Shown here piece by piece: positions 1-6,039 of a DNA stretch of 12,666 nt. Numbering within the stretch: the stretch's first letter is position 1; each line of letters opens with the position of its first letter. The notes beneath the pieces are model-generated. The model saw nothing but the letters and a program-made list of their open reading frames with translations. It was not told the DNA's origin and did no database searches. The stretch spans positions 1 through 12,666 of the forward strand of contig DGSO01000012.1 of the NCBI GenBank assembly GCA_002393945.1, read 5' to 3'. The position numbers were made by a program, and so were the translations under genes. The DNA comes from Bacteroidales bacterium UBA4360 (GTDB lineage: Bacteria > Bacteroidota > Bacteroidia > Bacteroidales > UBA932).

Positions 1-770
1 GGGGGAGCCATCTTCAGCGTGCTCTTGTAGTATTTGCCGTCAGCAAAGGTCACGCTGGCCTTAGAGCAGGTGTAGGTCTTGCTGTCGCTGCCCGTGGCAG
101 AGAAACGGACGGCCTTATCGCTGACGGCGGGCAGGGCGACATAGAGCTCGCTCGTAGCCAAAGCGGGGGTGATGACGTAGTTCTGCGCACCGATGGTGAC
201 TGTAAGCGGTTTCACATTGATAGGGGCCGAGCCGTCGGCATTCTTGGTGGTGAACTTGAAGATGGCGTTCTGTGCGACCAGCTTCGTGACGCCAGCCAGG
301 TTGTGATTATCCTTGTCTATAGTGGCCGTGCCTACGCGCACTTCGGGGCAGTTACCGATGGTGCCGTCCTGCGCGGCCAGTGCTTTTGCGACATCAGCAC
401 CCGTGTTGGCGGCGTTGGCAGCCGATGCAGGATAGACTATCTTACATGCTGTGTTGTTGGCCAGCGATGAAGGAATGGTGAACGTGATGGTAACGGTCGA
501 ACCGTTGATGCTCGATACCGTAGCTACGCGCTTCACGTTGCTCGTTCCGTCGTTGTACAGGATGGCAAACTGATCGTCAGCTTCCCACGTCGAGGCGATG
601 TTGCTTCCGTCGATGCTCAGGGCGCGGGTCGTGGCGTCGTCGGAGCTGACGGTTGCGGTGATGGTTATCTCGTTGTTATCGGGTTGCTGGGCGATGTCGT
701 TGTCGTCGTTGCTGCAAGCGGCAAATGTCAGAGCCAGTGCAGCCATCATGAAAATCTTTGTTGCTTTCAT
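1..770 (-). CDS. Fimbrillin-like (Mfa-like) surface lipoprotein, C-terminus off window
   Basis: The frame starts at ATG 770 and stays open to base 1, giving 256 residues of an N-terminal part. Residues 1-19 form a lipoprotein signal peptide: Lys near the start, a hydrophobic core, then a lipobox F-A-A-C with Cys19 as the lipidated residue. It is followed by S-N-D-D-N-D, an acidic stretch like the export signal that sends Bacteroidota lipoproteins to the cell surface. Next comes a Thr/Ser-rich segment with A-T-T-R and a W-x-A-D-D-Q-F-A motif, which is typical of the Mfa-like/fimbrillin families whose members form or tip fimbriae or act as surface adhesins. The rest is beta-rich and Ala/Thr/Val-rich, as expected for transthyretin-like folds. 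A 49-aa peptide gene lies 36 bp upstream on the same strand and is probably cotranscribed. Which fimbrillin subfamily it is cannot be settled without the missing C-terminus. Confidence 0.85.
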   Translation of the reverse strand, partial: MKATKIFMMAALALTFAACSNDDNDIAQQPDNNEITITATVSSDDATTRALSIDGSNIASTWEADDQFAILYNDGTSNVKRVATVSSINGSTVTITFTIPSSLANNTACKIVYPASAANAANTGADVAKALAAQDGTIGNCPEVRVGTATIDKDNHNLAGVTKLVAQNAIFKFTTKNADGSAPINVKPLTVTIGAQNYVITPALATSELYVALPAVSDKAVRFSATGSDSKTYTCSKASVTFADGKYYKSTLKMAP

Positions 771-806
771 TGTCGTTTCATTTTTATGGGTTCTACACTG
801 TGTGGA

Positions 807-956
807 TTAGAATGAGAAGGGATCGCCCCCAGGTGTGTATGGATCACTGCCAGGAATGTCATCACCGCTACCAGCCAGCAGCTGCGTCCGTTGTTTCAAC
901 TCGAAAACTCTTGTCGAGGGAGCCTCATAAAGTTCTTTGTTTTTCTTGATTTCCAT
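807..956 (-). CDS. 49-aa peptide with Y-E-x-P leader-like N-terminus and Gly/Asp/Pro-rich tail
   Basis: This is a short gene read from ATG 956; a longer in-frame start at 1019 is less likely because the extra residues look like translated intergenic DNA. The N-terminus is Lys-rich, followed by Y-E-A-P-S-T-R-V-F-E-L-K and L-L-A-G-S. The tail carries two D-P motifs and ends G-G-D-P-F-S-F, with no Cys. Small proteins of this look are common beside fimbrillin-like genes in Prevotella-type genomes (recalled, not searched), and their role is not known to me. It lies 36 bp upstream of the fimbrillin-like gene, so the pair is probably one operon. The N-terminal half resembles the leader of the Cys-containing precursor at the right end of the window, which makes a secreted or modified peptide one option. 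A role linked to fimbriae is equally possible. Confidence 0.65.
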   Translation of the reverse strand: MEIKKNKELYEAPSTRVFELKQRTQLLAGSGDDIPGSDPYTPGGDPFSF

Positions 957-1155
957 AAGCTTATGATTTTGTATGATTATATTCGAGATGATGCAAGAGC
1001 ACACGAAAAGCGGCGGCACTTCTCTCGAAGGTCGCGACCATTGTTGTGTAAGCTATTGATTAAAAGACGGTTATACCCCACCCTCAATACGGGAAGAGTT
1101 TTAGCGATAATACTATATGCGATGAAGGTCGGCATATGAATGCGATAACAAAGAG

Positions 1156-1186
1156 CAAAAATACGGTTTTTGTGCGAGAATATCAA
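1156..1186 (-). promoter_or_regulatory. Probable Bacteroidota promoter for the 49-aa peptide and fimbrillin-like genes
   Basis: On the minus strand there is a TTG (1186-1184), a 20-nt spacer and TATTTTTG (1163-1156), which fits the TTG-N19/20-TAnnTTTG consensus. Transcription would start near 1150 and leave a leader of about 190 nt before ATG 956. The rest of the gene-free stretch 957-1200 shows no convincing ORF or RNA gene. Confidence 0.5.
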
Positions 1187-1200
1187 GTGTCGGGGAGTAC

Positions 1201-1470
1201 TCATTCTGCAATCCTTACCAGAGGCTCACCTAATGCGGTTGAAATCTCGGCTATGGACTTCAATGTGAGGTTGGGGAAGCCCGATGTCCACCTTGAAATA
1301 ACCGCTTCTGACCGCCCCATTCTTTTTGCAAGGTCCCGCTGGGTCATGTTCTTCTGTTTGAGAACAGCGTCGATGCGGGCAATGATATCGGCCGACAGCT
1401 GCACCTCGGACATAATCTCCGGAGACACGGCCGCCATCTTTTCATTGAACCATTCCTGCTTGTTTCTCAT
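1201..1470 (-). CDS. Small HTH (XRE-type) transcriptional regulator, antitoxin-like
   Basis: An 89-residue protein starting at ATG 1470. Residues about 40-75 form a classic XRE helix-turn-helix: N-M-T-Q-R-D-L-A-K-R, then M-G-R-S-E-A-V-I-S-R-W as recognition helix, then a Gly-containing turn and L-T-L-K-S-I-A-E-I. Residues 1-35 form a helical extension. The size and layout match HigA/solo-XRE regulators of Bacteroidota. No HigB-like toxin gene lies next to it: downstream is a gene-free stretch, and upstream is the divergent AlbA_2 gene. It is therefore read as a stand-alone regulator that probably controls the shared intergenic region 1471-1626, where an inverted repeat lies. The reading frame stays open upstream as far as 2859, but that part is the antisense of the AlbA_2 gene. 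Confidence 0.85.
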   Translation of the reverse strand: MRNKQEWFNEKMAAVSPEIMSEVQLSADIIARIDAVLKQKNMTQRDLAKRMGRSEAVISRWTSGFPNLTLKSIAEISTALGEPLVRIAE

Positions 1471-1521
1471 TGCAAATGTGATGTTTTCTATACCCGATAG
1501 GTTTTTCTTTTTTTCAGACAG

Positions 1522-1552
1522 CAAGGATAGCGAAAATAGAGTTAACGCGCAA
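1522..1552 (-). promoter_or_regulatory. Possible promoter of the HTH regulator gene
   Basis: On the minus strand TTG (1552-1550), a 20-nt spacer and TATCCTTG (1529-1522) match the Bacteroidota consensus with one mismatch in the downstream box. The start site would be near 1517, about 47 nt before ATG 1470. Its upstream box lies inside the TTAAC/GTTAA inverted repeat, which would suit autorepression. Confidence 0.35.
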
Positions 1553-1557
1553 GTTAA
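1542..1557. promoter_or_regulatory. Inverted repeat TTAAC-N6-GTTAA, candidate operator
   Basis: Two perfect 5-bp arms (1542-1546 and 1553-1557) flank GCGCAA in the divergent intergenic region between the HTH regulator and the AlbA_2 gene. XRE regulators commonly bind such dyads. The arms are short, so chance is possible. Confidence 0.3.
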
Positions 1558-1579
1558 TTGAAAGCATGTCCACGGAACC

Positions 1580-1610
1580 TTGCGGGTGAGCCAATTTTTC
1601 TTTATTTTTG
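1580..1610 (+). promoter_or_regulatory. Promoter of the AlbA_2/HATPase gene
   Basis: TTG at 1580-1582, a 20-nt spacer and TATTTTTG at 1603-1610 match the Bacteroidota housekeeping sigma consensus. The box ends only 16 nt before ATG 1627, so the untranslated leader would be about 10 nt. This also argues for that start codon over the in-frame ATG at 1558. Confidence 0.6.
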
Positions 1611-1626
1611 TAAAAACTTGAAGGCT

Positions 1627-3180
1627 ATGACCGAAAAAGAAATACTGGAACTGAGAGATTTGGCCGAAGTGGGCAAGGTCCAATTCAAAGAGCGGATTGT
1701 AGATAACTACGACATCGCCTGCGAGATGTGCGCCTTCAGTAATTACCGTGGCGGGCGCATTGTCATTGGAATTAACGACAAAACAGGAGTGATAAATGCC
1801 CTTTCCTACAAGGAAACCCAGGAAACCACTGCCGCTCTGGGCCAGATTGCCAGCACTATGCTCAATCCGTCCATTCTCATTGAGACCGACACATCCAAAG
1901 TGGAGGGTGGAAATCTTGTAATTGCCTCCATCAAAGAGGGAACGAATAAGCCATACCACGACAACAAGGGCATCATTTGGATGAAGCAAGGATCGGACAA
2001 GCGGAGGATTTTCGATAACATGGAACTCAAGGCCATGATGGATGATTGTGGCACCTTCGAAGCCGATGAAGTTGTGGTTCCAGACGCCTCCATGGATGAC
2101 ATGGACATGGAAGCCATAAAGACCTTCCTGCTTAAAAAATTCCGCGATGCATTGCCAAAACAGACAGATGATGGAAGAAAGCCGGCCGATTTGAACGCCG
2201 ATGAGATAGCATCGCTGCTGATTAAGGACAAAACCGCGGCCGATATTCTTAGAAACCTTAAACTTATTAAGCCGGACGGCCGATTTACCGTAGCTGCAGT
2301 CATTCTCTTTGCCAAGGCAGTCCAACGCTTCTTTCCCACCTATACGGCTAAGTGTATTAGTTTCTTCGGTAATTCCATCGGCGGAACCGAGTATCGCGAC
2401 CGTTTCCCCGACACCTCGATGGAGGGGAACATCCTTCACCAGTTCAACGCCATCATGCAGTTTTTCACCCGGAATTTGAGGAATGTTCAGGTAGAGGAAA
2501 ACTTCAACTCTTTGGGAGAACTTGAGATTCCGTCTGTCGCACTTATGGAATTCACGGCCAATGCCTTGGTCCATCGTAGCCTGGTGTGGACTATGCCTGT
2601 ACGTATGTTTATCTTTGATAATCGCGTGGAGATTCACAGCCCCGGCAACCTGCCGGCAGGGATGACGGTAGAGAGCGTCGTCTCTGGCATTTCCATGCCC
2701 AGAAACGACCTTCTGTTCAACAATGCCGCCTTCCTGCTTCCTTACACAGGAGCCGGGAGCGGACTCAAGCGCGCCATCGATACGGGTATCGATGTGCAGT
2801 TCAACGACAATGAGAAAACCAAGGAGTTCGTCGTAACAATCCTTCGAAAAGAGCACCATGTAAATGCACTAAGTTCCGGAGAAACGCACCAACCTCAAGG
2901 CAAAAATGCACCAAGTTTCAACGAAACGCACCAACCTCAGAGTAAAAACGCACCAACCTCGAAAAAAAAGCACCAACTTACCAAGAAGCAGCAGGACATT
3001 ATTAATTTCTGCTCCATTCCAAGGTCTGCTCAAGAAATCATGGACAGATTGGGTATACGGAACCAGTCGAGGAGCAGAAAACGTTATATTCAATCAATGA
3101 TTGAGGACGGACAATTGGAAATGACGATTCCCGAAAACCCGAACGATCCAAATCAAAAGTATCGTCGTGTTAAGAAATAA
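1627..3180 (+). CDS. AlbA_2 (Schlafen-type) DNA-binding / HATPase-like protein with winged-helix tail
   Basis: A 517-residue protein. Residues about 15-130 are an AlbA_2 domain with V-Q-F-K-E-R and the signature A-F-S-N-Y-R-G-G-R-I-V-I-G-I-N-D. Residues about 300-410 look like the HATPase_c_4 module: E-F-T-A-N-A-L-V-H-R, then F-D-N-R-V-E-I-H-S-P-G-N-L-P and the Gly box G-A-G-S-G-L-K-R. Residues 413-454 are three 14-residue tandem repeats forming a polar linker. Residues about 455-517 look like a winged helix. Proteins of this build are often labelled RecG-like or transcriptional regulator; many sit in mobile islands and some in defence loci, and their exact job is generally unknown. The start 1627 puts the ATG just after a good promoter; the ATG at 1558 would precede that promoter. 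The divergent HTH gene may regulate it, and a membrane-protein gene follows after 28 bp. Confidence 0.85.
   Translation: MTEKEILELRDLAEVGKVQFKERIVDNYDIACEMCAFSNYRGGRIVIGINDKTGVINALSYKETQETTAALGQIASTMLNPSILIETDTSKVEGGNLVIASIKEGTNKPYHDNKGIIWMKQGSDKRRIFDNMELKAMMDDCGTFEADEVVVPDASMDDMDMEAIKTFLLKKFRDALPKQTDDGRKPADLNADEIASLLIKDKTAADILRNLKLIKPDGRFTVAAVILFAKAVQRFFPTYTAKCISFFGNSIGGTEYRDRFPDTSMEGNILHQFNAIMQFFTRNLRNVQVEENFNSLGELEIPSVALMEFTANALVHRSLVWTMPVRMFIFDNRVEIHSPGNLPAGMTVESVVSGISMPRNDLLFNNAAFLLPYTGAGSGLKRAIDTGIDVQFNDNEKTKEFVVTILRKEHHVNALSSGETHQPQGKNAPSFNETHQPQSKNAPTSKKKHQLTKKQQDIINFCSIPRSAQEIMDRLGIRNQSRSRKRYIQSMIEDGQLEMTIPENPNDPNQKYRRVKK
2863..2988 (+). repeat. Three 42-bp in-frame tandem repeats (14 residues each)
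   Basis: The motif GCACYAA recurs at 2866, 2886, 2908, 2928, 2950 and 2970, with spacings alternating 20 and 22 bp, so the true period is 42 bp. Each unit encodes N-A-(L/P)-x4 followed by (T/K)-H-Q-x4: the same DNA motif is read in two frames, giving N-A-P in one half and T-H-Q in the other. The units diverge from left to right. The period is a multiple of three, so gain or loss of units keeps the protein in frame. Confidence 0.85.
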
Positions 3181-3208
3181 TTGAAAGAATAACGAGGGTA
3201 ATGAATCC

Positions 3209-3841
3209 ATGAGCAAGAAAGAATCCAAGGGCATCATCAAGCTCTACATAGACATTTTCGGTCGCATTGACAGCGACTGGAAGTCCATGCTCTCCCCCAT
3301 CGTCGTTGACATTGAGGAGATGACACCTGCAGAGGTCAAGCATGCCCGGCTATACAATACCATCTTCTGGTGCATCTTCGGTTCACTGGCCCTTTCAACC
3401 GTTATCTTTTCATTTCCAAATGCCTGGGGAATGATAACAGGCCCGATACTTACCCTGCTTCTTTTGATGCTTTTCAGCGCGCTCTCGCACAATGTTAAAA
3501 TACGGAAAAGCAAGGCCGGCCGCAGGGAACTCCTGCCGGTCGCCTCTTTTGCCGAGTGCTTTACGGATGAAGCGTTCTACCATAAGGTGGATACTTTCAT
3601 TACGCAGGTGCACGATGACAAGAGACCAATGAGTTCTGTTGAATGCCATGCCCTTTTAGAGCATGTCCTCAAGAATTCCACCTCTCTCATCTCTGATGTC
3701 AGCCTGAACCGCCTGTCCAATCTCATCATCAAGGATTACGGCCCTACCGGCGTTCTCTCTTTCACCACTGCCCGCGCCGTAAGCAAAGCCAAGGTGACAA
3801 AGGGAGACAGGGAGCGCATCAAATGGTACTTTTCCAAGTAG
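3209..3841 (+). CDS. Hypothetical membrane protein with two transmembrane helices
   Basis: A 210-residue protein that I do not recognise. Residues 1-48 are polar and probably cytoplasmic. Two adjacent hydrophobic helices follow, at about 51-70 and 72-93, separated by a short Pro/Asn turn (F-P-N-A-W). A positively charged segment with several Lys and Arg comes next, which suggests both termini face the cytoplasm. Residues 110-210 form a soluble mostly helical domain without a motif I can name. The gene follows the AlbA_2 gene by 28 bp on the same strand and probably shares its transcript. A role as its membrane partner, for example in an island-borne defence or regulatory pair, is only a guess from position. 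Confidence 0.7.
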   Translation: MSKKESKGIIKLYIDIFGRIDSDWKSMLSPIVVDIEEMTPAEVKHARLYNTIFWCIFGSLALSTVIFSFPNAWGMITGPILTLLLLMLFSALSHNVKIRKSKAGRRELLPVASFAECFTDEAFYHKVDTFITQVHDDKRPMSSVECHALLEHVLKNSTSLISDVSLNRLSNLIIKDYGPTGVLSFTTARAVSKAKVTKGDRERIKWYFSK

Positions 3842-3926
3842 AGTTCCAACGGAGTTCCATTTAATTCACGCCTGATTTTTAAGAACCGAAACAGAACTTA
3901 ACTCGCTGTAAATCAATTTGTTGAGT

Positions 3927-3957
3927 TTTGTTTTGGCACAATAAATGTATATATTTG
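3927..3957 (+). promoter_or_regulatory. Strong promoter of the mobilisation/replication module
   Basis: TTTG (3927-3930), a 19-nt spacer and TATATTTG (3950-3957) form an exact match to the Bacteroidota consensus. Transcription would start near 3962, at or inside the first arm of the inverted repeat that follows. It is the best promoter in the window and would drive the DUF3853 and replication genes. Confidence 0.75.
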
Positions 3958-3998
3958 CAGCCGGATGGAGCCACTGCCCCGCAGCCTCTGTCCGGCTG
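3958..3998 (+). promoter_or_regulatory. 13-bp inverted repeat (hairpin) overlapping the transcription start
   Basis: CAGCCGGA (3958-3965) pairs perfectly with TCCGGCTG (3991-3998). Two G-T pairs and then GAG/CTC extend the stem to 13 bp around a 15-nt loop (3971-3985). Because the predicted start site falls inside the left arm, the full stem may exist only in DNA, as an operator, or in a longer transcript. No run of T follows, so it is not a terminator. Confidence 0.6.
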
Positions 3999-4026
3999 AA
4001 ACTATATATATAACCTTCAAACTTTT

Positions 4027-4041
4027 TTGATCATGGAAAGA
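4027..4041 (+). repeat. 15-bp direct repeat TTGATCATGGAAAGA, left copy
   Basis: This copy spans the start codon of the DUF3853 gene (ATG 4033). An exact second copy lies at 8084-8098 in the same orientation, 4057 bp away, just past the last mob gene. Confidence 0.8.
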
Positions 4042-4359
4042 CATGACAACGAAAGTCTCCTCGGAAAGATGCTCGTCCAGATGACGGGAGAGGAGCTCGT
4101 CGCTATCGTCAGGATGGCGGCGACAGTGGAGAATGGTGGGAACGGCACTTCGACGGAAGCCGTGAAGTACGTCTACGGGATTCAGGACCTGGCGGCATAC
4201 ATCGGCTGTTGTGCCAGCACCATCTATGATCTCAAAAAGCGCGGCGTGCTGAATGCGGCCATTGTCTCCAAGGTGGGCAAGCGCATCGTATTCAACGCCC
4301 CGCTGGCAAGGAAACTTGCCGATGAATACAAACGTTGCCTGGCCGGAGAGGAGAATTGA
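4033..4359 (+). CDS. DUF3853 family protein, helix-turn-helix/excisionase-like
   Basis: A 108-residue protein starting at ATG 4033; an in-frame TTG at 4027 is a weaker start. The C-terminal half carries the DUF3853 signature: K-Y-V-Y-G-I, then D-L-A-A-Y-I-G-C-C-A-S-T-I-Y-D-L-K-K as a helix-turn-helix, then G-K-R-I-V-F-N-A-P-L-A as the wing. The N-terminal part includes Q-M-T-G-E-E-L, also common to the family. These proteins occur almost only on Bacteroidota mobile elements and resemble MerR/excisionase-type DNA binders; their precise role is not established. It is first in the module and 3 bp before the replication-like gene. It is a natural candidate for binding the inverted repeat upstream of its own gene. 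Confidence 0.8.
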   Translation: MERHDNESLLGKMLVQMTGEELVAIVRMAATVENGGNGTSTEAVKYVYGIQDLAAYIGCCASTIYDLKKRGVLNAAIVSKVGKRIVFNAPLARKLADEYKRCLAGEEN

Positions 4360-4362
4360 GCC

Positions 4363-5049
4363 ATGGCACGCATACGAACCATCAAGCCGGAGTTCTGGTC
4401 GGATGAGAAGGTGGGCGGCCTGCCGCTTGCGTGCCGCCTTCTTTTCATCGGCCTATGGAACTTTGCCGATGATTACGGCGTCATTGCCTCCAGCCCGCTG
4501 TTCATCAAGTCCAGAATCTTCCTTTACGACAGGGACATCTCCGAGGAAAATGTCCTGCAGTGGCTGCGTGAACTGGAGCAGCGCAAAATGATTGTCCCCT
4601 GTGAGCATGACGGGAATCATTACTACATTGTCCGTAACTTTTCCAAACACCAGGTCGTAAACAAGAAATCCCAGTCCCATACCATTCCGGAAGACATCCT
4701 TGAGCGGTATCTGGAAGGCTCCTCCACTCCTACGGTAGCCCTCCGGGAGGACTCCGCCCCGGAACAGGGGACAGGGAAAGGAACAGTTAACAAGGAAGAG
4801 GAAAGGAAGACAGGGTTCAGGGAAATGCTCGCACCCTTCACCAACCGATACTCTCCATCCGTTTTAAAAAAGTTCACGGAATATTGGACGGCACCGAGCC
4901 ATACTCGCGGAAAGATGCGCTTCGAGGACTTCCAGGGGTGGGATGCCGAAGAGCGCCTGGAAGCCTGGATGAAAAAGGAAAGGACGGCCGAGAAGGGAAT
5001 AAGCGCATCAGAGGCGCTGGGCGGCGACGGAGGGCAATGCCATGGATAA
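4363..5049 (+). CDS. DnaD/phage-O-like replication initiation protein
   Basis: A 228-residue protein. The N-terminus M-A-R-I-R-T-I-K-P-E-F-W with a winged-helix pattern over residues 1-110 (L-L-F-I-G-L-W-N-F-A-D-D-Y-G, then F-S-K-H-Q) is the hallmark of replication organiser proteins of phages and mobile elements, which bind an origin and help load the helicase. A charged linker (about 110-145) leads to a C-terminal part with F-T-E-Y-W-T, K-M-R-F-E and W-D-A-E-E-R-L, as seen in many Bacteroidota replication-like proteins. The gene begins 3 bp after the DUF3853 gene, and its last 8 bp overlap the start of the next gene, so translation is likely coupled. It suggests that the excised element can replicate. 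No iteron array was seen nearby. Confidence 0.75.
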   Translation: MARIRTIKPEFWSDEKVGGLPLACRLLFIGLWNFADDYGVIASSPLFIKSRIFLYDRDISEENVLQWLRELEQRKMIVPCEHDGNHYYIVRNFSKHQVVNKKSQSHTIPEDILERYLEGSSTPTVALREDSAPEQGTGKGTVNKEEERKTGFREMLAPFTNRYSPSVLKKFTEYWTAPSHTRGKMRFEDFQGWDAEERLEAWMKKERTAEKGISASEALGGDGGQCHG

Positions 5050-5446
5050 GGAAAGAATCGCCCGTATCATCTACAATGATGTGCGCCTTGTGGAAGACCC
5101 GTCGGCAAAAGGCGCTCTTGAAAAATGCGTCCGTCGCGCGTACACGTTCGGCTCTCTTCATCGGAACATGAAAAAGCAGCTGTTTGATGATGAAGTTGCC
5201 ATGACCGTTGACGCCATTTTGTATGACATCCATGCCGACAGGCGTTATCAAAGCCTACGTTCGGCCGAAGTGGAAATTGCCTTCCTGGAAGGCTTCCGGG
5301 GGACCTTCGGAAACGACTCCACCTATCTTACGCCCATCACTTTCTTCCGCTGGATAGAGGCTTATGTGGTCCATGAGACAAGGCGCTCGGCGATGGATTG
5401 GGTATCCCGGGAAAAGGAAAGGCATGGGCAAAAGAAGCGGCTTTGA
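5042..5446 (+). CDS. Hypothetical protein of the mobilisation module
   Basis: A 134-residue protein that I do not recognise. It is predicted to be mostly helical and soluble, with many Arg and Lys in the first 50 residues, a segment F-L-E-G-F-R-G-T-F-G in the middle, and a basic C-terminus rich in Lys and Arg. No signal peptide or membrane helix is seen. Its ATG lies inside the end of the replication-like gene (8-bp overlap), so it is probably a co-translated partner of that protein. It ends just before the probable oriT. A helper role in replication or relaxosome formation fits the position but is not shown by the sequence. Confidence 0.6.
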   Translation: MDKERIARIIYNDVRLVEDPSAKGALEKCVRRAYTFGSLHRNMKKQLFDDEVAMTVDAILYDIHADRRYQSLRSAEVEIAFLEGFRGTFGNDSTYLTPITFFRWIEAYVVHETRRSAMDWVSREKERHGQKKRL

Positions 5447-5455
5447 AATGGGGTA

Positions 5456-5492
5456 GCGAGGTTGTGTTTGCGTAAACGCAAACTGTCCTCGC
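5456..5492. other. Probable oriT: nested inverted repeats upstream of the mob genes
   Basis: An inner perfect dyad GTTTGCGT-AA-ACGCAAAC (5466-5483) lies within an outer dyad GCGAGG (5456-5461) / CCTCGC (5487-5492). The gene-free stretch 5447-5574 holds it directly before the MobC-like and relaxase genes, which is where oriT sits in Bacteroides mobilisable elements. A nick site cannot be assigned; it may lie to either side of the dyad, for example in the GC-rich 5493-5540. Confidence 0.65.
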
Positions 5493-5574
5493 AGCCTGCT
5501 CCCGATGGTCGCAGACTGAATGGCCGACGCCGCAGGCCGGAAGTTGCGGTGAAAAAGAAAAACACTTCTAAGAA

Positions 5575-6039
5575 ATGGACCAAGTGAAAAAAGACAGGAA
5601 GGGTGGGCGTCCAAGAATTGAGAAGCGCACCCGCGTTCGCGAGGGAAGAGTCTCCTTCGCCGTGAATGAGTATGACAAGATGGTGATTGCATCGAAGCTT
5701 CGCCGGGCCAAAGCGGAGGCATCAGCCTTCTGCCGGAGGGCGATGCAACAAGTGGAAATCAGCGGGGAAAAGTACGAGGTCTTCCTCAAGGACATTGACA
5801 GAATCACCGAATCGGAGTTCTGCCGGATGGTGGTGCTGTCTGTAACCTTTACCGAGGCGTTGACGGAGGAGGAGCTCTATGTCATCCGCAACCTGCATAA
5901 GCTGGGACAGCGGCTGAACCAACTTTTCGTACAGGGCCGATTAGCAAAAGAAGCCGATGCCCTCAGGGAGTACAACAGCTTCGTAGCCGACTTTGCCGAT
6001 ATCAAGGAGTTTTACCAGAAAAAAGTGAAGAAGTTATGA
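5575..6039 (+). CDS. MobC-like relaxosome accessory protein
   Basis: A 154-residue basic protein. Residues about 20-60 look like a ribbon-helix-helix DNA-binding unit (R-V-S-F-A-V-N-E-Y-D-K then R-R-A-K-A-E-A-S-A-F-C-R-R-A). Residues about 105-125 carry N-L-H-K-L-G-Q-R-L-N-Q-L, the conserved core of MobC-type mobilisation proteins, which bind near oriT and help the relaxase open the strands. In Bacteroides elements this gene is usually called mobA and its relaxase partner mobB, so naming is ambiguous. It starts about 80 bp after the inverted repeats, and its stop overlaps the relaxase start in ATGA, implying coupled translation. Confidence 0.8.
   Translation: MDQVKKDRKGGRPRIEKRTRVREGRVSFAVNEYDKMVIASKLRRAKAEASAFCRRAMQQVEISGEKYEVFLKDIDRITESEFCRMVVLSVTFTEALTEEELYVIRNLHKLGQRLNQLFVQGRLAKEADALREYNSFVADFADIKEFYQKKVKKL

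Larger units (their letters stand above)
3842..4032 (+). other. 191-bp gene-free leader region before the mobilisation module
   Basis: This stretch holds a strong promoter (3927-3957), a long inverted repeat at the start site (3958-3998) and an AT-rich run up to the DUF3853 start. GAGTTCCA is repeated at 3841-3848 and 3852-3859, too short to interpret. No tRNA or terminator hairpin was seen. Confidence 0.6.

Noticed and set aside
977..1204. Minus-strand frame of 75 codons between the HTH gene and the 49-aa peptide
   Set aside because: No family motif, and it covers the probable promoter at 1156-1186.
1201..1470. HigA antitoxin of a toxin-antitoxin pair
   Set aside because: No toxin-sized gene with HigB/RelE features lies next to it on the same strand.
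1471..2859. Long open minus-strand frame extending the HTH gene upstream to 552 codons
   Set aside because: It is antisense to the AlbA_2/HATPase gene, which has clear domain motifs, and the extension has no recognisable domain; the HTH gene has its own ATG at 1470.
3841..3859. Direct repeat GAGTTCCA twice, 11 bp apart
   Set aside because: Only two short copies, not near a recognisable origin; not enough to call iterons or an att site.
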